DNA from: an uncultured Aquimarina sp.
GTDB lineage: Bacteria > Bacteroidota > Bacteroidia > Flavobacteriales > Flavobacteriaceae
DNA length: 64,000 bases
Assembly (NCBI GenBank): GCA_947500545.1
Contig: CANMSO010000001.1
Coordinates: 950,008-1,014,007 of the forward strand
Reading direction: 5' to 3'
Below the pieces are notes generated by a model that had not been told where the DNA came from, searched no databases, and was given only the letters and a program-made list of their open reading frames with translations. This document shows positions 49,597-59,600 of the stretch, piece after piece; the stretch's first letter is position 1, and every line of letters begins with the position of its first letter. The position numbers were made by a program, and so were the translations under genes.

Positions 49597-50493
49597 ATGA
49601 AAAATAAGTCCTTGTTTTTTAACAATTTAAAAAGTTTTACATTGGTAGCCACTTTCTTTTCATTGTGGTTTGCGGTATACTTCAAAGACAGTGTAGAAGA
49701 TTTTTTTGCTTATTTTCTTATTTTTTCACTAGGAATTTTACATGGCGCAAATGATATAGAACTAATTAAAAAGACCTCACAAAAACCTCGAAAAAGTAGG
49801 TTCGATAAAGTTCTAATAGTATATGTGTTTCTAATATCTCTTAGTATTACACTTTTTTACTTTTTTCCGACAATAGCACTTTTTCTCTTTGTTTTTTTTA
49901 GTGCTTACCATTTTGGAGAACAGCACTGGAATTCCAAAATAAGACAACAAACTATTTTTAGTAGATTAATGTTTTTATTCTACGGAATAGTGATTCTATT
50001 AATCCTCTTTTATAATAATAATCTTGAAGTTTCTATTATTATTGAGAATATTACGGATACATATATCACAAAAGATTTCTATTTATATTCTTTAGTTATT
50101 TCGTCTCTTTTATTAATTATTACAGGTTCAATAATCTACTTTGATGGAAAATTAAAAGCCAATATTTTTGAACAGTTTTTCTATATAGTGGTCTTTTTTA
50201 TTGTTTTTTATACCGCCTCGCTACTCTGGGCTTTTGCTATATATTTCATTTTTTGGCATAGCATTCCTTCATTGGCAGATCAAGTATATTATCTTTATGG
50301 TAGCAATAAAAAAGAGGATTTCATTAAATATTTGAAATCCTCTCTTATCTATTGGTTCATATCATTAATAAGCCTGTCAATTATATACTGGCTTTTTCAG
50401 CATCAAGATCGACTGTTTTTATCGATTTTTTTTACTTTGATTGCCTCAATAACTTTTCCACATGTTTGGGTCATGTCAAAATTCAATAAATGA
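49597..50493 (+). CDS. blh: Brp/Blh-type beta-carotene 15,15'-dioxygenase
   Basis: Multi-pass protein; LGILHGANDIELIKK, FSAYHFGEQHW, FIFWHSIPSLADQ motifs; divergent from rhodopsin. ORF called from 49564. Confidence 0.85.
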   Translation: MKNKSLFFNNLKSFTLVATFFSLWFAVYFKDSVEDFFAYFLIFSLGILHGANDIELIKKTSQKPRKSRFDKVLIVYVFLISLSITLFYFFPTIALFLFVFFSAYHFGEQHWNSKIRQQTIFSRLMFLFYGIVILLILFYNNNLEVSIIIENITDTYITKDFYLYSLVISSLLLIITGSIIYFDGKLKANIFEQFFYIVVFFIVFYTASLLWAFAIYFIFWHSIPSLADQVYYLYGSNKKEDFIKYLKSSLIYWFISLISLSIIYWLFQHQDRLFLSIFFTLIASITFPHVWVMSKFNK

Positions 50494-50502
50494 ATTTAAA
50501 TT

Positions 50503-51780
50503 TTATTCAAACTCTTTCAAGGTCTTTGTAATAATACCCACACACTCTAAAAGTTGTTCTTTATTCATTACCAATGGTGGTGCAAAACGAATAATGTTTC
50601 CATGAGTAGGTTTGGCTAATAAGCCATTCTCTTTAAGTGCCATGCAAATATTCCAAGCGGTTTCGCTCTCCTCGTCGTCATTAATGACTATTGCATTTAA
50701 CAACCCTTTACCACGAACCAAGTTGGCTATATTAGAAGTCTTTATGTATTTATCTAACTCTGATCTGAATAATTCTCCTAATTCAGAAGCATTTTCTGCT
50801 AATTTTTCATCTCTAACCACTTCCAAAGCAGCAACAGCCACAGCTGCGGCTACAGGATTTCCTCCAAAAGTACTTCCATGATTTCCAGGTTTGATAACTT
50901 CCATGATATGATCATCTGCCAACACTGCAGAAACCGGATAAGCTCCTCCACTTAATGCTTTACCAAGTATTAAAACATCTGGTTTAACATCTGGTGAGTC
51001 TGAGCAATTTTTATCTGAACATGAACAATTACCGCATGTTGCAAGTAATCGCCCTGTTCTAGCAATCCCAGTTTGCACTTCATCTGCAATAAAAAGCACA
51101 TTATGCTTCTCGCAAAGCTCCTTGGCTTTTGCCAAATAGTTTTCGGAAGGAACATATACTCCTGCTTCACCTTGTATAGGCTCTACAAGAAACCCTGCTA
51201 TATTTTTATTGCTTTCCAAAGCATTCTCTAAAGCTTCAAGGTTATCATATTCAATCTTTATAAAACCTGCAGTGTATGGTCCAAAATTCTTTCTGGCAAC
51301 CGGATCATTAGAGAAAGATATGATCGTTGTCGTTCTTCCATGAAAATTATTTTCACAAACAATAATCTGGGCTTCGTTTTGAGAAATACCTTTTTTCTCA
51401 TAGGCCCATTTTCTACAGATTTTTAAAGCGGTTTCTACCGCTTCGGCACCCGTGTTCATAGGTAATAACTTATCAAAGCCAAAGTACTCACTAGCGAATT
51501 TCTCGTATTCACCTAATTTATCATTATAAAAGGCACGAGACGTCAACGTCAGTGTTTGTGCCTGATTTACCATAGCACCAACAATTTTTGGATGGCAATG
51601 CCCTTGGTTTACTGCAGAATATGCACTTAAAAAATCATAATACTTTTTACCTTCTACATCCCATACATAAACACCTTCTCCTCTATTTAAAACTACAGGT
51701 AAAGGATGATAGTTATGGGCTCCATACTTATCTTCTAACTCAATTGATTGTTGTGAAGTTAATTTTTCTAAAACAGCCAT
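50503..51780 (-). CDS. rocD: ornithine--oxo-acid transaminase
   Basis: [72 protein letters not shown]. Confidence 0.96.
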   Translation of the reverse strand: MAVLEKLTSQQSIELEDKYGAHNYHPLPVVLNRGEGVYVWDVEGKKYYDFLSAYSAVNQGHCHPKIVGAMVNQAQTLTLTSRAFYNDKLGEYEKFASEYFGFDKLLPMNTGAEAVETALKICRKWAYEKKGISQNEAQIIVCENNFHGRTTTIISFSNDPVARKNFGPYTAGFIKIEYDNLEALENALESNKNIAGFLVEPIQGEAGVYVPSENYLAKAKELCEKHNVLFIADEVQTGIARTGRLLATCGNCSCSDKNCSDSPDVKPDVLILGKALSGGAYPVSAVLADDHIMEVIKPGNHGSTFGGNPVAAAVAVAALEVVRDEKLAENASELGELFRSELDKYIKTSNIANLVRGKGLLNAIVINDDEESETAWNICMALKENGLLAKPTHGNIIRFAPPLVMNKEQLLECVGIITKTLKEFE

Positions 51781-51811
51781 TTTTAATAATTTAAATTGAT
51801 AAAATAACCAT

Positions 51812-51870
51812 TCCTTCTCTACCTTTATCCTTTCGAAAAGACTCGAAAATTCAGCGTGGGAGAGAAATCA
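51812..51870 (-). promoter_or_regulatory. candidate structured 5' leader of rocD
   Basis: Nested pairing: TTCTCTACC (51815-51823) with GGGAGAGAA (51858-51866), one mismatch; inside it TTTCGA (51831-51836) with TCGAAA (51843-51848). Confidence 0.4.
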
Positions 51871-52043
51871 TCCCTAAGAGAGCTGCAAATTACTAAATCT
51901 TTATTAATTTTTTAATTTTATGCTCTATAATCCCCTACTAATTTTCATTTTAACAAATTAATCCTCTCTATTCTATTAAAACACAAAAACTTCGGGTTCC
52001 AAAAAAATACAATTGATTTCTTCTCCGTAATAACAGTAAACAA

Positions 52044-52427
52044 TTATGATATTTTCCCGGCTAATGATGAGATTTGAAGCTCTAACCTTTTAATTTCCCT
52101 TAGCAATGCATTTTTATCCATTTGCATCCAAGAGAATAACTTTAGCATTGCCGTAAGCATAACACAGAAAAAACCTGCACACCCCCACTTGATAAGTTCA
52201 TTGGTATTATCTGTACTTAAAAACTGAACTAAGCAGTATATAAACAATGCAAACGCCACAAGGTTAACGATTAACATCATTATAATAACCCAGCTATTCC
52301 TAGTATTAAAAAGCCCTCCTACCATTCCAAGAAGACTTTGTTCATCAAGTTCCTCATAAAACTTTGCTTCTTCTCTAGTTAATGTTTCTTTTATTAATTC
52401 ATCAATATCCTGCATCTTATTTTTCAT
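52044..52427 (-). CDS. membrane protein coupled to ECF sigma factor
   Basis: Two TM segments; 4-nt overlap with upstream sigma gene. Confidence 0.7.
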   Translation of the reverse strand: MKNKMQDIDELIKETLTREEAKFYEELDEQSLLGMVGGLFNTRNSWVIIMMLIVNLVAFALFIYCLVQFLSTDNTNELIKWGCAGFFCVMLTAMLKLFSWMQMDKNALLREIKRLELQISSLAGKIS

Positions 52428-52975
52428 AATTTCTGTTTTTTTAAAATTGACTTCAACTTTTCTCTAGCGGTAAACAAGCGGGATTTTACAGTACCCGTCG
52501 AAATATTTACTATTTCACCTATTTCTTTAACACTATACTCTTCTATATAAAATAAATTGAGTACCATTTGCTGATCATGTGATAATTTTTTGATCGCTAT
52601 CTTTAATAAAGCTATAGTCTTCTCTTTATCATCATGATCATTAATAATAGTGGTTTTATGATCGTTTTTATATGTATTTAAATTCTCTACTTCTTTTTTA
52701 TGTATACGCAACCAATTAATGGCATTTCTAGTTACAATAGTTAGTGCCCAGCTTCCAAAACTATTAGGGTCTTTTACTGTATTAATTTTCTGTAATATAA
52801 TACTCCAACTATCTTGAACTATATCTTTAGAGATTTCCAAATCATTAGTATACCAATATGCCTGTTTACATAATTTCTTATGCCATCTTTTAACAAGAAG
52901 CGTGGCAGCTTTCTTATTTCCAGATTGACATTGCAATACCAGTAAGGAATCAAATATTTTATTAGTCTTTATCAT
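52424..52975 (-). CDS. RNA polymerase ECF sigma-70 factor
   Basis: DIVQDSWSIILQKI (region 2); LSHDQQMVLNLFYIEEYSVKEIGEIVNISTGTVKSRLFTAREKLK (region 4). Confidence 0.93.
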   Translation of the reverse strand: MIKTNKIFDSLLVLQCQSGNKKAATLLVKRWHKKLCKQAYWYTNDLEISKDIVQDSWSIILQKINTVKDPNSFGSWALTIVTRNAINWLRIHKKEVENLNTYKNDHKTTIINDHDDKEKTIALLKIAIKKLSHDQQMVLNLFYIEEYSVKEIGEIVNISTGTVKSRLFTAREKLKSILKKQKL

Positions 52976-53090
52976 TTTAGTATCTATACTATAGACGTAG
53001 AAATATTAGATAGGTTCATTTTTTTATTTCTTTTTATAAGATATCTCGAATATTTAATAAGTATATGCTTTCTATTCTTATTTTTGCGCT

Positions 53091-54500
53091 ATGGCAAGGA
53101 AAAAAAGAAGACAAATCTTTGAAAATATCGAAGTTATTGATGCAGGTGCAAAGGGAAAAAGTATTGGAAAAGCGCCTGATGGGAAAGTTATATTTATCAA
53201 TAATGCAGTTCCGGGAGATGTAGCAGATATACAAACTACCAAAAAGCGTAAGGCCTTTTATGAAGGTTCTGCCACCACCTTTCATAAACTATCTGATAAA
53301 CGTGTAGAGCCAACATGTAAGCATTTTGGAACATGTGGTGGTTGTAAGTGGCAATTTATGGGATACGAGCATCAACTTGCTTATAAACAACAAGAAGTAG
53401 TAAATAATCTTACCAGATTAGGTAAGATCGAATTACCAGAGGTAACTGCTATTTTAGGTTCTGAAGAGCAGTTTTTCTACAGAAATAAAATGGAATTTTC
53501 ATTTAGTGACAGTAGATGGTTAACCCTTGATGAGATTCAAAGCGACACAGAGATTGAAAATCGAAATGCATTAGGATTTCATATGCCTGGAATGTGGGAT
53601 AAAATTTTGAATATAGATAAATGCTATCTCCAGGAAGATCCTAGCAATGCTATAAGAAACAAGGTAAATTCTTTTGCAACAGAACATCAGCTTCCCTTTT
53701 ACAACCCCAGAAAACAACAAGGGTTTCTTCGTACTTTAATGATTCGCATTGCTTCTACAGGAGAGATCATGGTTCTTGTGCAGTTTTTCAATGAAGACAA
53801 AGAGAAAAGAACCTTATTGTTGGATTACATCATATCAGAATTCCCAGAAATTACATCATTACAGTATGTCATAAACCCTAAAGGAAATGATACCATCTAT
53901 GATCAGGATGTCATTTGCTATGCAGGGAAAGATCATATTGAAGAAGAAATGGAAGGTTTACGCTTTAGAATCAATGCAAAATCGTTTTATCAAACCAATT
54001 CAAAACAAGCTTATGAGTTGTATAAAGTTACTCGAGATTTTGCCAACTTAACAGGTAAAGAATTGGTATATGACCTATATACAGGTACAGGCACAATTGC
54101 ACAGTTTGTTTCTAAAAATGCTAAAAAAGTAATCGGTGTTGAAGCCGTTCCTGAGGCTATTGAAGATGCTAAGTTAAATGCTAAACGTAATAATATTGAA
54201 AATGTAGAATTCTATGTTGGGGATATGAAAAAAGTATTTACAAAAGATTTCATTGCACAACATGGCCAACCAGAAGTAATAATTACAGACCCTCCAAGAG
54301 ATGGAATGCATAAAGATGTTGTAGCTCAATTACTAAACATATCTCCTCAAAAAATTGTATATGTAAGTTGTAATAGTGCAACACAAGCACGTGATTTGGC
54401 GTTATTAGATGAAACCTATAAGGTTACCAAAGTGCAACCCGTGGATATGTTTCCTCAGACTTACCATGTAGAAAACGTGGTTTTATTAGAAAAAAGATAA
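53091..54500 (+). CDS. rlmD: 23S rRNA (uracil-C5)-methyltransferase, RlmD/RumA type
   Basis: CKHFGTCGGCKWQFMGYEHQLAYKQ; VYDLYTGTGTIAQF; DPPRDGMHKDV; YVSCNSATQARDL. Confidence 0.93.
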   Translation: MARKKRRQIFENIEVIDAGAKGKSIGKAPDGKVIFINNAVPGDVADIQTTKKRKAFYEGSATTFHKLSDKRVEPTCKHFGTCGGCKWQFMGYEHQLAYKQQEVVNNLTRLGKIELPEVTAILGSEEQFFYRNKMEFSFSDSRWLTLDEIQSDTEIENRNALGFHMPGMWDKILNIDKCYLQEDPSNAIRNKVNSFATEHQLPFYNPRKQQGFLRTLMIRIASTGEIMVLVQFFNEDKEKRTLLLDYIISEFPEITSLQYVINPKGNDTIYDQDVICYAGKDHIEEEMEGLRFRINAKSFYQTNSKQAYELYKVTRDFANLTGKELVYDLYTGTGTIAQFVSKNAKKVIGVEAVPEAIEDAKLNAKRNNIENVEFYVGDMKKVFTKDFIAQHGQPEVIITDPPRDGMHKDVVAQLLNISPQKIVYVSCNSATQARDLALLDETYKVTKVQPVDMFPQTYHVENVVLLEKR

Positions 54501-54503
54501 TAT

Positions 54504-55007
54504 ATGAGATTATACAAGTACTTATTACTTATACTAACTCTTTCACTCGTATCATTAGGTTGTGAACGTGATGATATATGTGCTGAAGGTACTCCTGTTA
54601 CTCCTTTTCTTGTCATTAAGTTTTTTGATCAAGAAACACGTACCGATATAAAAAGACCATCAGAATTACAAGTGAGAGCTATTGGTCAAGACAGCGTTTT
54701 TAATATTGGTAGTGTGACAGATTCGATTCTAATACCGCTTAGAACAAATATGTCTAGTACCGTATATGAATTCACTATAAATTCTGACACTACAAATGGA
54801 GGAACTGCACCAAATACAGATACTATAACTTTTGAATATAATCCAGTAGAAGAATATGTAAGTAGTGCCTGTGGATTTAAAGTAAATTTCGAGGGTATTG
54901 AGGCAACTCAAGAAGTTGGAGATACTGATAAGTGGATCGAAGATATAACAGAACAAAGAAATGATGTAACCGATGAGGCAACTGCACATATATTTATTTT
55001 TCATTAA
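54504..55007 (+). CDS. lipoprotein (DUF6452-like)
   Basis: YLLLILTLSLVSLGCERDDIC; paired with downstream DUF6048-like gene. Confidence 0.65.
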   Translation: MRLYKYLLLILTLSLVSLGCERDDICAEGTPVTPFLVIKFFDQETRTDIKRPSELQVRAIGQDSVFNIGSVTDSILIPLRTNMSSTVYEFTINSDTTNGGTAPNTDTITFEYNPVEEYVSSACGFKVNFEGIEATQEVGDTDKWIEDITEQRNDVTDEATAHIFIFH

Positions 55008-55683
55008 CATACTGATTTCCGGATGTATCCAGGCACAGGAAGGACCTAAAATAACAGCAAAAGACACCTTGCCTCCTGCTGAAAAATATGGCTTAAGAGT
55101 TGGTGCTGATATTGCACGACTAATTCGTACCTCATTAGATGATGATTACAAGGGGTTCGAAATTGTAGGTGACTATAGGATTTATAAAAAGTTTTATATA
55201 GCTGGAGAATTTGGTAATGAATCTTTAATACGAGATGAGGAAAATATAAACGTAGAAGGATCCGGAAGTTATATCAGGTTAGGAATAGATTATAATACCT
55301 ATGGTAACTGGTATGGAATGCAAAATAGTATTTATGTAGGAGTACGTTATGGTTTTTCTACATTTGAACAAACACTAAACGATTATGTCATTTTTACCGG
55401 AACCGATTACTTCGGTGAAAATAGAATTACCGAACCAATTACCGTAGATGGGTTAAATGCCGGTTGGGTAGAACTTGTTTTGGGATTAAAAGCCGAAATT
55501 TTTAATAATTTATATTTAGGTGTTAATGTTTCTTTGAGAAATTTGATAACAGAAAAGACACCTGATAGTTTTGATAATCTTTATATTCCAGGTTTTGGAA
55601 GGACAAATGATTTCAGTAAAATTGGTACGGGTTATGGATATTCTATAAGCTACTTGATTCCTTTTTTCAAAAAGAAAAACTAA
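54973..55683 (+). CDS. outer-membrane beta-barrel-like protein (DUF6048-like)
   Basis: Signal MRQLHIYLFFINILISGCIQAQ; alternating beta pattern; 35-nt overlap with preceding CDS. Confidence 0.7.
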   Translation: MRQLHIYLFFINILISGCIQAQEGPKITAKDTLPPAEKYGLRVGADIARLIRTSLDDDYKGFEIVGDYRIYKKFYIAGEFGNESLIRDEENINVEGSGSYIRLGIDYNTYGNWYGMQNSIYVGVRYGFSTFEQTLNDYVIFTGTDYFGENRITEPITVDGLNAGWVELVLGLKAEIFNNLYLGVNVSLRNLITEKTPDSFDNLYIPGFGRTNDFSKIGTGYGYSISYLIPFFKKKN

Positions 55684-55689
55684 TCAAAT

Positions 55690-55721
55690 AAGCGCCTCTT
55701 ACCAAGAGTAAAAGGCGCTTT
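55690..55721. terminator. convergent terminator
   Basis: aagcgcctcttaccaagagtaaaaggcgctt. Confidence 0.75.
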
Positions 55722-55727
55722 CCATAT

Positions 55728-56588
55728 CTAAAATACTTCTTTCAATAATTCTTTAAGTTCATTCCAAGATTTTTCATCCGCTTCTTTTTGATATGCCAAT
55801 GGTAAATTAAATTTCTTACCAATAGAATCAGCATCTCTACTTGTAAAGGAATGTGTCGTATTTTCATACGCTATATATTTATAATTAGCTTTTACACTAT
55901 CCATAGCTTTCTTATACGCAGCAACTGTTTCTTGCGGTACAAATGGATCTTCTGCTCCGTTACAAACCAAAACCTTGGCTTTAATTTCACTTGTAGGCAT
56001 TACAGGAAGTTGTACTCCGCTATGAAATGCAGCTACAGCATCCAAATCTATACCGGCATTTGCCATAGTAAGCGCAACACTTCCTCCAAAACAATACCCA
56101 ATAGCCGCAATTTTATCTGCATCTACTGATTCCTGAGCTTTTAACATTTCTAATGCTGCATTGAATCTTGCTTTTGCTGCGTCCAAATTCCCCATCACAC
56201 TCATTGCAAATTTACCAGCGTCATCTGGATGTGCTGCCTGTTTACCATCACCATACATATCTACGGCCAAAGCAACATATCCTAGTTCTGCCAGCATATC
56301 TGCTCTTTTTCGCACATAATCATTATGTCCCCACCATTCGTGAACAACAATAATACCCGGGCGTTTTTCTGTCGCATTTTTATTAAAGGTTAAGTACCCT
56401 TTCATCGTCAAAGAATCTACTTTATAAGCTACTTCTTCACTTTTAATTTTAATAGGTTTTTCAGCAATCTCTTCTTTCTTATTGTCAGAAGCTTTTTCGT
56501 TTTCTGATGCTGTTTTATTATCCTTACAACTAATTATCCCGGCAGATAAAAAGATAAATAGTGCAAAAGACTTTACTACAAGTTTCAT
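55728..56588 (-). CDS. dienelactone hydrolase family lipoprotein
   Basis: Lipobox FLSAGIISCKD; IIVVHEWWGHNDYVRKRADMLAELGYVALAVDMYGDG; IGYCFGGSVAL. Confidence 0.9.
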   Translation of the reverse strand: MKLVVKSFALFIFLSAGIISCKDNKTASENEKASDNKKEEIAEKPIKIKSEEVAYKVDSLTMKGYLTFNKNATEKRPGIIVVHEWWGHNDYVRKRADMLAELGYVALAVDMYGDGKQAAHPDDAGKFAMSVMGNLDAAKARFNAALEMLKAQESVDADKIAAIGYCFGGSVALTMANAGIDLDAVAAFHSGVQLPVMPTSEIKAKVLVCNGAEDPFVPQETVAAYKKAMDSVKANYKYIAYENTTHSFTSRDADSIGKKFNLPLAYQKEADEKSWNELKELLKEVF

Positions 56589-56676
56589 AAGTATTAGTTT
56601 TAAAAGTTACAGTTAGTTTTAAACTATTTTAAAGTTACTAAATCTAAAACTCTCTTATTCATTTTTTCATCTAAAT

Positions 56677-59600
56677 TTAGTCTTCTACATAAGGAGCTCC
56701 GGCCTCTAGTAAATCCTTTGAAAGTTTATCTGTTTGATTTTTAAGCAACTCATACTTTGAAGTGATCAACTTCATTTGGTTTGAAATAATTTGCATTGTT
56801 TCAAGATGCGTACTCGTAGGTCCATAGGTGGATCGATCTATACCCCTGTATATTGCAAACATCCTATCTCCAATAGTGGGTTTGGTCTTCTCTCCTACTT
56901 GCTGTTTGGCGCTATTACCGTAGAATTCTTTATTTAGATCTGCTATACTTTGCTTCAGTGTATTTAACCTAGTATCCAAATTTCCTGGTGCAATATTCGC
57001 TCTTTCTAGCGCTATGTTCATTACTTTGATTCGTTTGGTAGTATTACTTATTTGAATATCTAAAGTAGAAACTTTGCCAACTACGTCTTCATAATTCCTC
57101 CAGAATGCAGTTACTTTTTCAAGAGGAGCCCCTTTCAATACACCTTCTTTCATTCGTTTTACAGTAAAAGAAACAGGATCCGACAATTGAGTTACTGTCC
57201 CCTTTTCAATTTTAGATAGGGTTGCTGTATAATTTCCCGGAGCCGCCATAAAACCTTTAGGTGAACCAAATGTATTGTCTTGTTTTTTTAAAGGAATAGC
57301 TTCACTAGCTGGATAACGTAAATCCCATGCAATACGATGAAAGCCAGATTTTACAGGTCCTTCAATTCTGCGAATAGTTTTTCCGTTGGTGTCAGTAATG
57401 GTTAGAACAATCTTGGGTTTCGATTCTGTTTTTTCAGCCGCTACTTTATCCCATCCAGGAAACGCAATATCGGCACCTTTATTTTTCTTCTCATTTTCTT
57501 TACGAATTTCTTCACTCGTTTTTAATCCATCTTTCAAATAATATGTAAAAACTGCCCCAAAATCTGGATTTGGAGCTACATAATGTGATGCGCCCTGGCT
57601 TCCTTTTTTATTATCAAAACTTAAGTTTGGTCTTGGGATATACCACCAGGCATCACGGGTTGGAAATAAAACAGCTTCTTCTTTCAATTTAACTTCAGAA
57701 ACACTTCTTAATGCAGTATAATCATCAAATACAAAAAAACCTCTTCCAAAAGAAGCGCCAATTAGGTCGTTCTCCTTACGCTGTATTGCCAAATCACGGA
57801 AAGATATCGTAGGCATATCACCTTTAAGTTTTATCCATTTACTACCTCCATTGACAGTAAAATAAATTCCAAACTCTGTAGCTGCAAATAAAAGATTTGA
57901 TTGTACATGATCTTGCACAATTCTCCACACCAAAGTTCTTTCAGGAAGATTTCCTCTAATAGATTTCCATGTACGACCATTGTCTGCGCTTTTTAACAAA
58001 TATGGGTTAAAATCACCATACTTATGATTATCAAGTGCTACATATACTGTATTTGCATCAAAAAGATCCGCTTTTATATCATTTACAAAAGCTGTGGACG
58101 GAACTCCAGGTAATGTTCCGACATCGATTTTACGCCAATTACTGCCTCCATCTTCTGTGGCTTGAATGATTCCATCATCGGTACCCACATAAAGGATATT
58201 TTCTTGCTTTGGTGATTCTGCTATAGAAGTTATGGTATTATAGTTTGACATTGCTAAAAAATCCCAAGGTGCATCCCAAGACTGTTTCTTACCCATAATA
58301 TCAAGTGTGATTCGCTCCTGATTTTTGGTTAAATCTCCAGAAATAGCTGTCCATTTATCGCCTCGATTATCTGATCTCCAAATACGTTGCGATGCAAAAT
58401 AGATACGAGCTGGATCATGAGCACTTACCAAAATTGGTGCATCCCAATTAAAACGTTCAAAATTCTCGCTCTCACCTGGCTGCGGTTGGATATCGATTAC
58501 TTCTCCAGTGCTTAAATCAATTCGAGAAAGATTTCCTTCTTGACGCTCTGCATACATAATATTTGGATTCCCAGGTTCTGTTGCCGGTTGATGTCCATCC
58601 CAGTTTAATACAATCTTCCAATCCGAATTTTGAATACCATGTACATTATCTGTTCTGGAAGGGCCACCTTGAGTACTATTATCCTGAGTCCCACCATAAA
58701 TATTATAAAAAGGTTCTGTATCATCTACAGCAACTTTATAATACTGAGTCACTGGCAGGTTTTCAATAAAACGCCAGTTTTTAGTTAGATCAAAAGTCTC
58801 ATATAACCCCCCGTCTGTTCCTACCAAAAGATAATCTGGATCTTCTTTTTTAAATGCAATAGCATGGTTATCCCCATGTTTATACTCTTCATTCATTCTT
58901 GTAAAGGTCTTCCCTCCGTCTTCAGAAATCTGCATCCGCGAATCCACAAGGTATAATCTCTCAAACTGATGTGGGGAAGCATATAACTCCTGGTAATAAT
59001 GAGGGCCTGTTGCTCCTGCTACGGCATCAGAACGTTTCTTCCATGTGGTTCCACGATCTTCAGAACGATATACGCCACCAGTTCTTCTATCCAACTCTAT
59101 TGCGGCATACAAAATATCAGGTTTTTGAGGTGAAATCGCCAACCCTATTTTACCCATCCAAGATTTGGGAAGGCCGTTTTTAAGTTGTTCCCATGTTTCA
59201 CCACCATCGATACTACGATGAATACCAGATCCAGGACCCCCACCCATATAGGCGGCAACGGTGCGATGTCTTTGCCATGAAGCTGCATAAAGTACATCAG
59301 GGTTTCTGGGATCGGCAACCAAATCGGTAACTCCAACCCATTCACTATCACCCAAGGTTTTTTTCCATGTTTTCCCTCCGTCAACAGATTTATATAATCC
59401 ACGTTCTCCACCTTTTTTCCATAAAGGTCCCTGTACTGCTACCCAAATGATATTACTGTTTTCTGGATGAATAATGATTTTAGAAATATGCTCAGAATTC
59501 TTTAATCCCATATTTTTCCAGGAAGCCCCTCCATCATCACTTCGATAAATACCATCTCCATATCCCAAATGTCGTCCACCTACATTCTCACCGGTACCTA

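Noticed and set aside
53034-53285. Minus-strand 83-aa ORF
   Set aside because: Overlaps the start of the RlmD-type gene on the opposite strand; no recognisable features.
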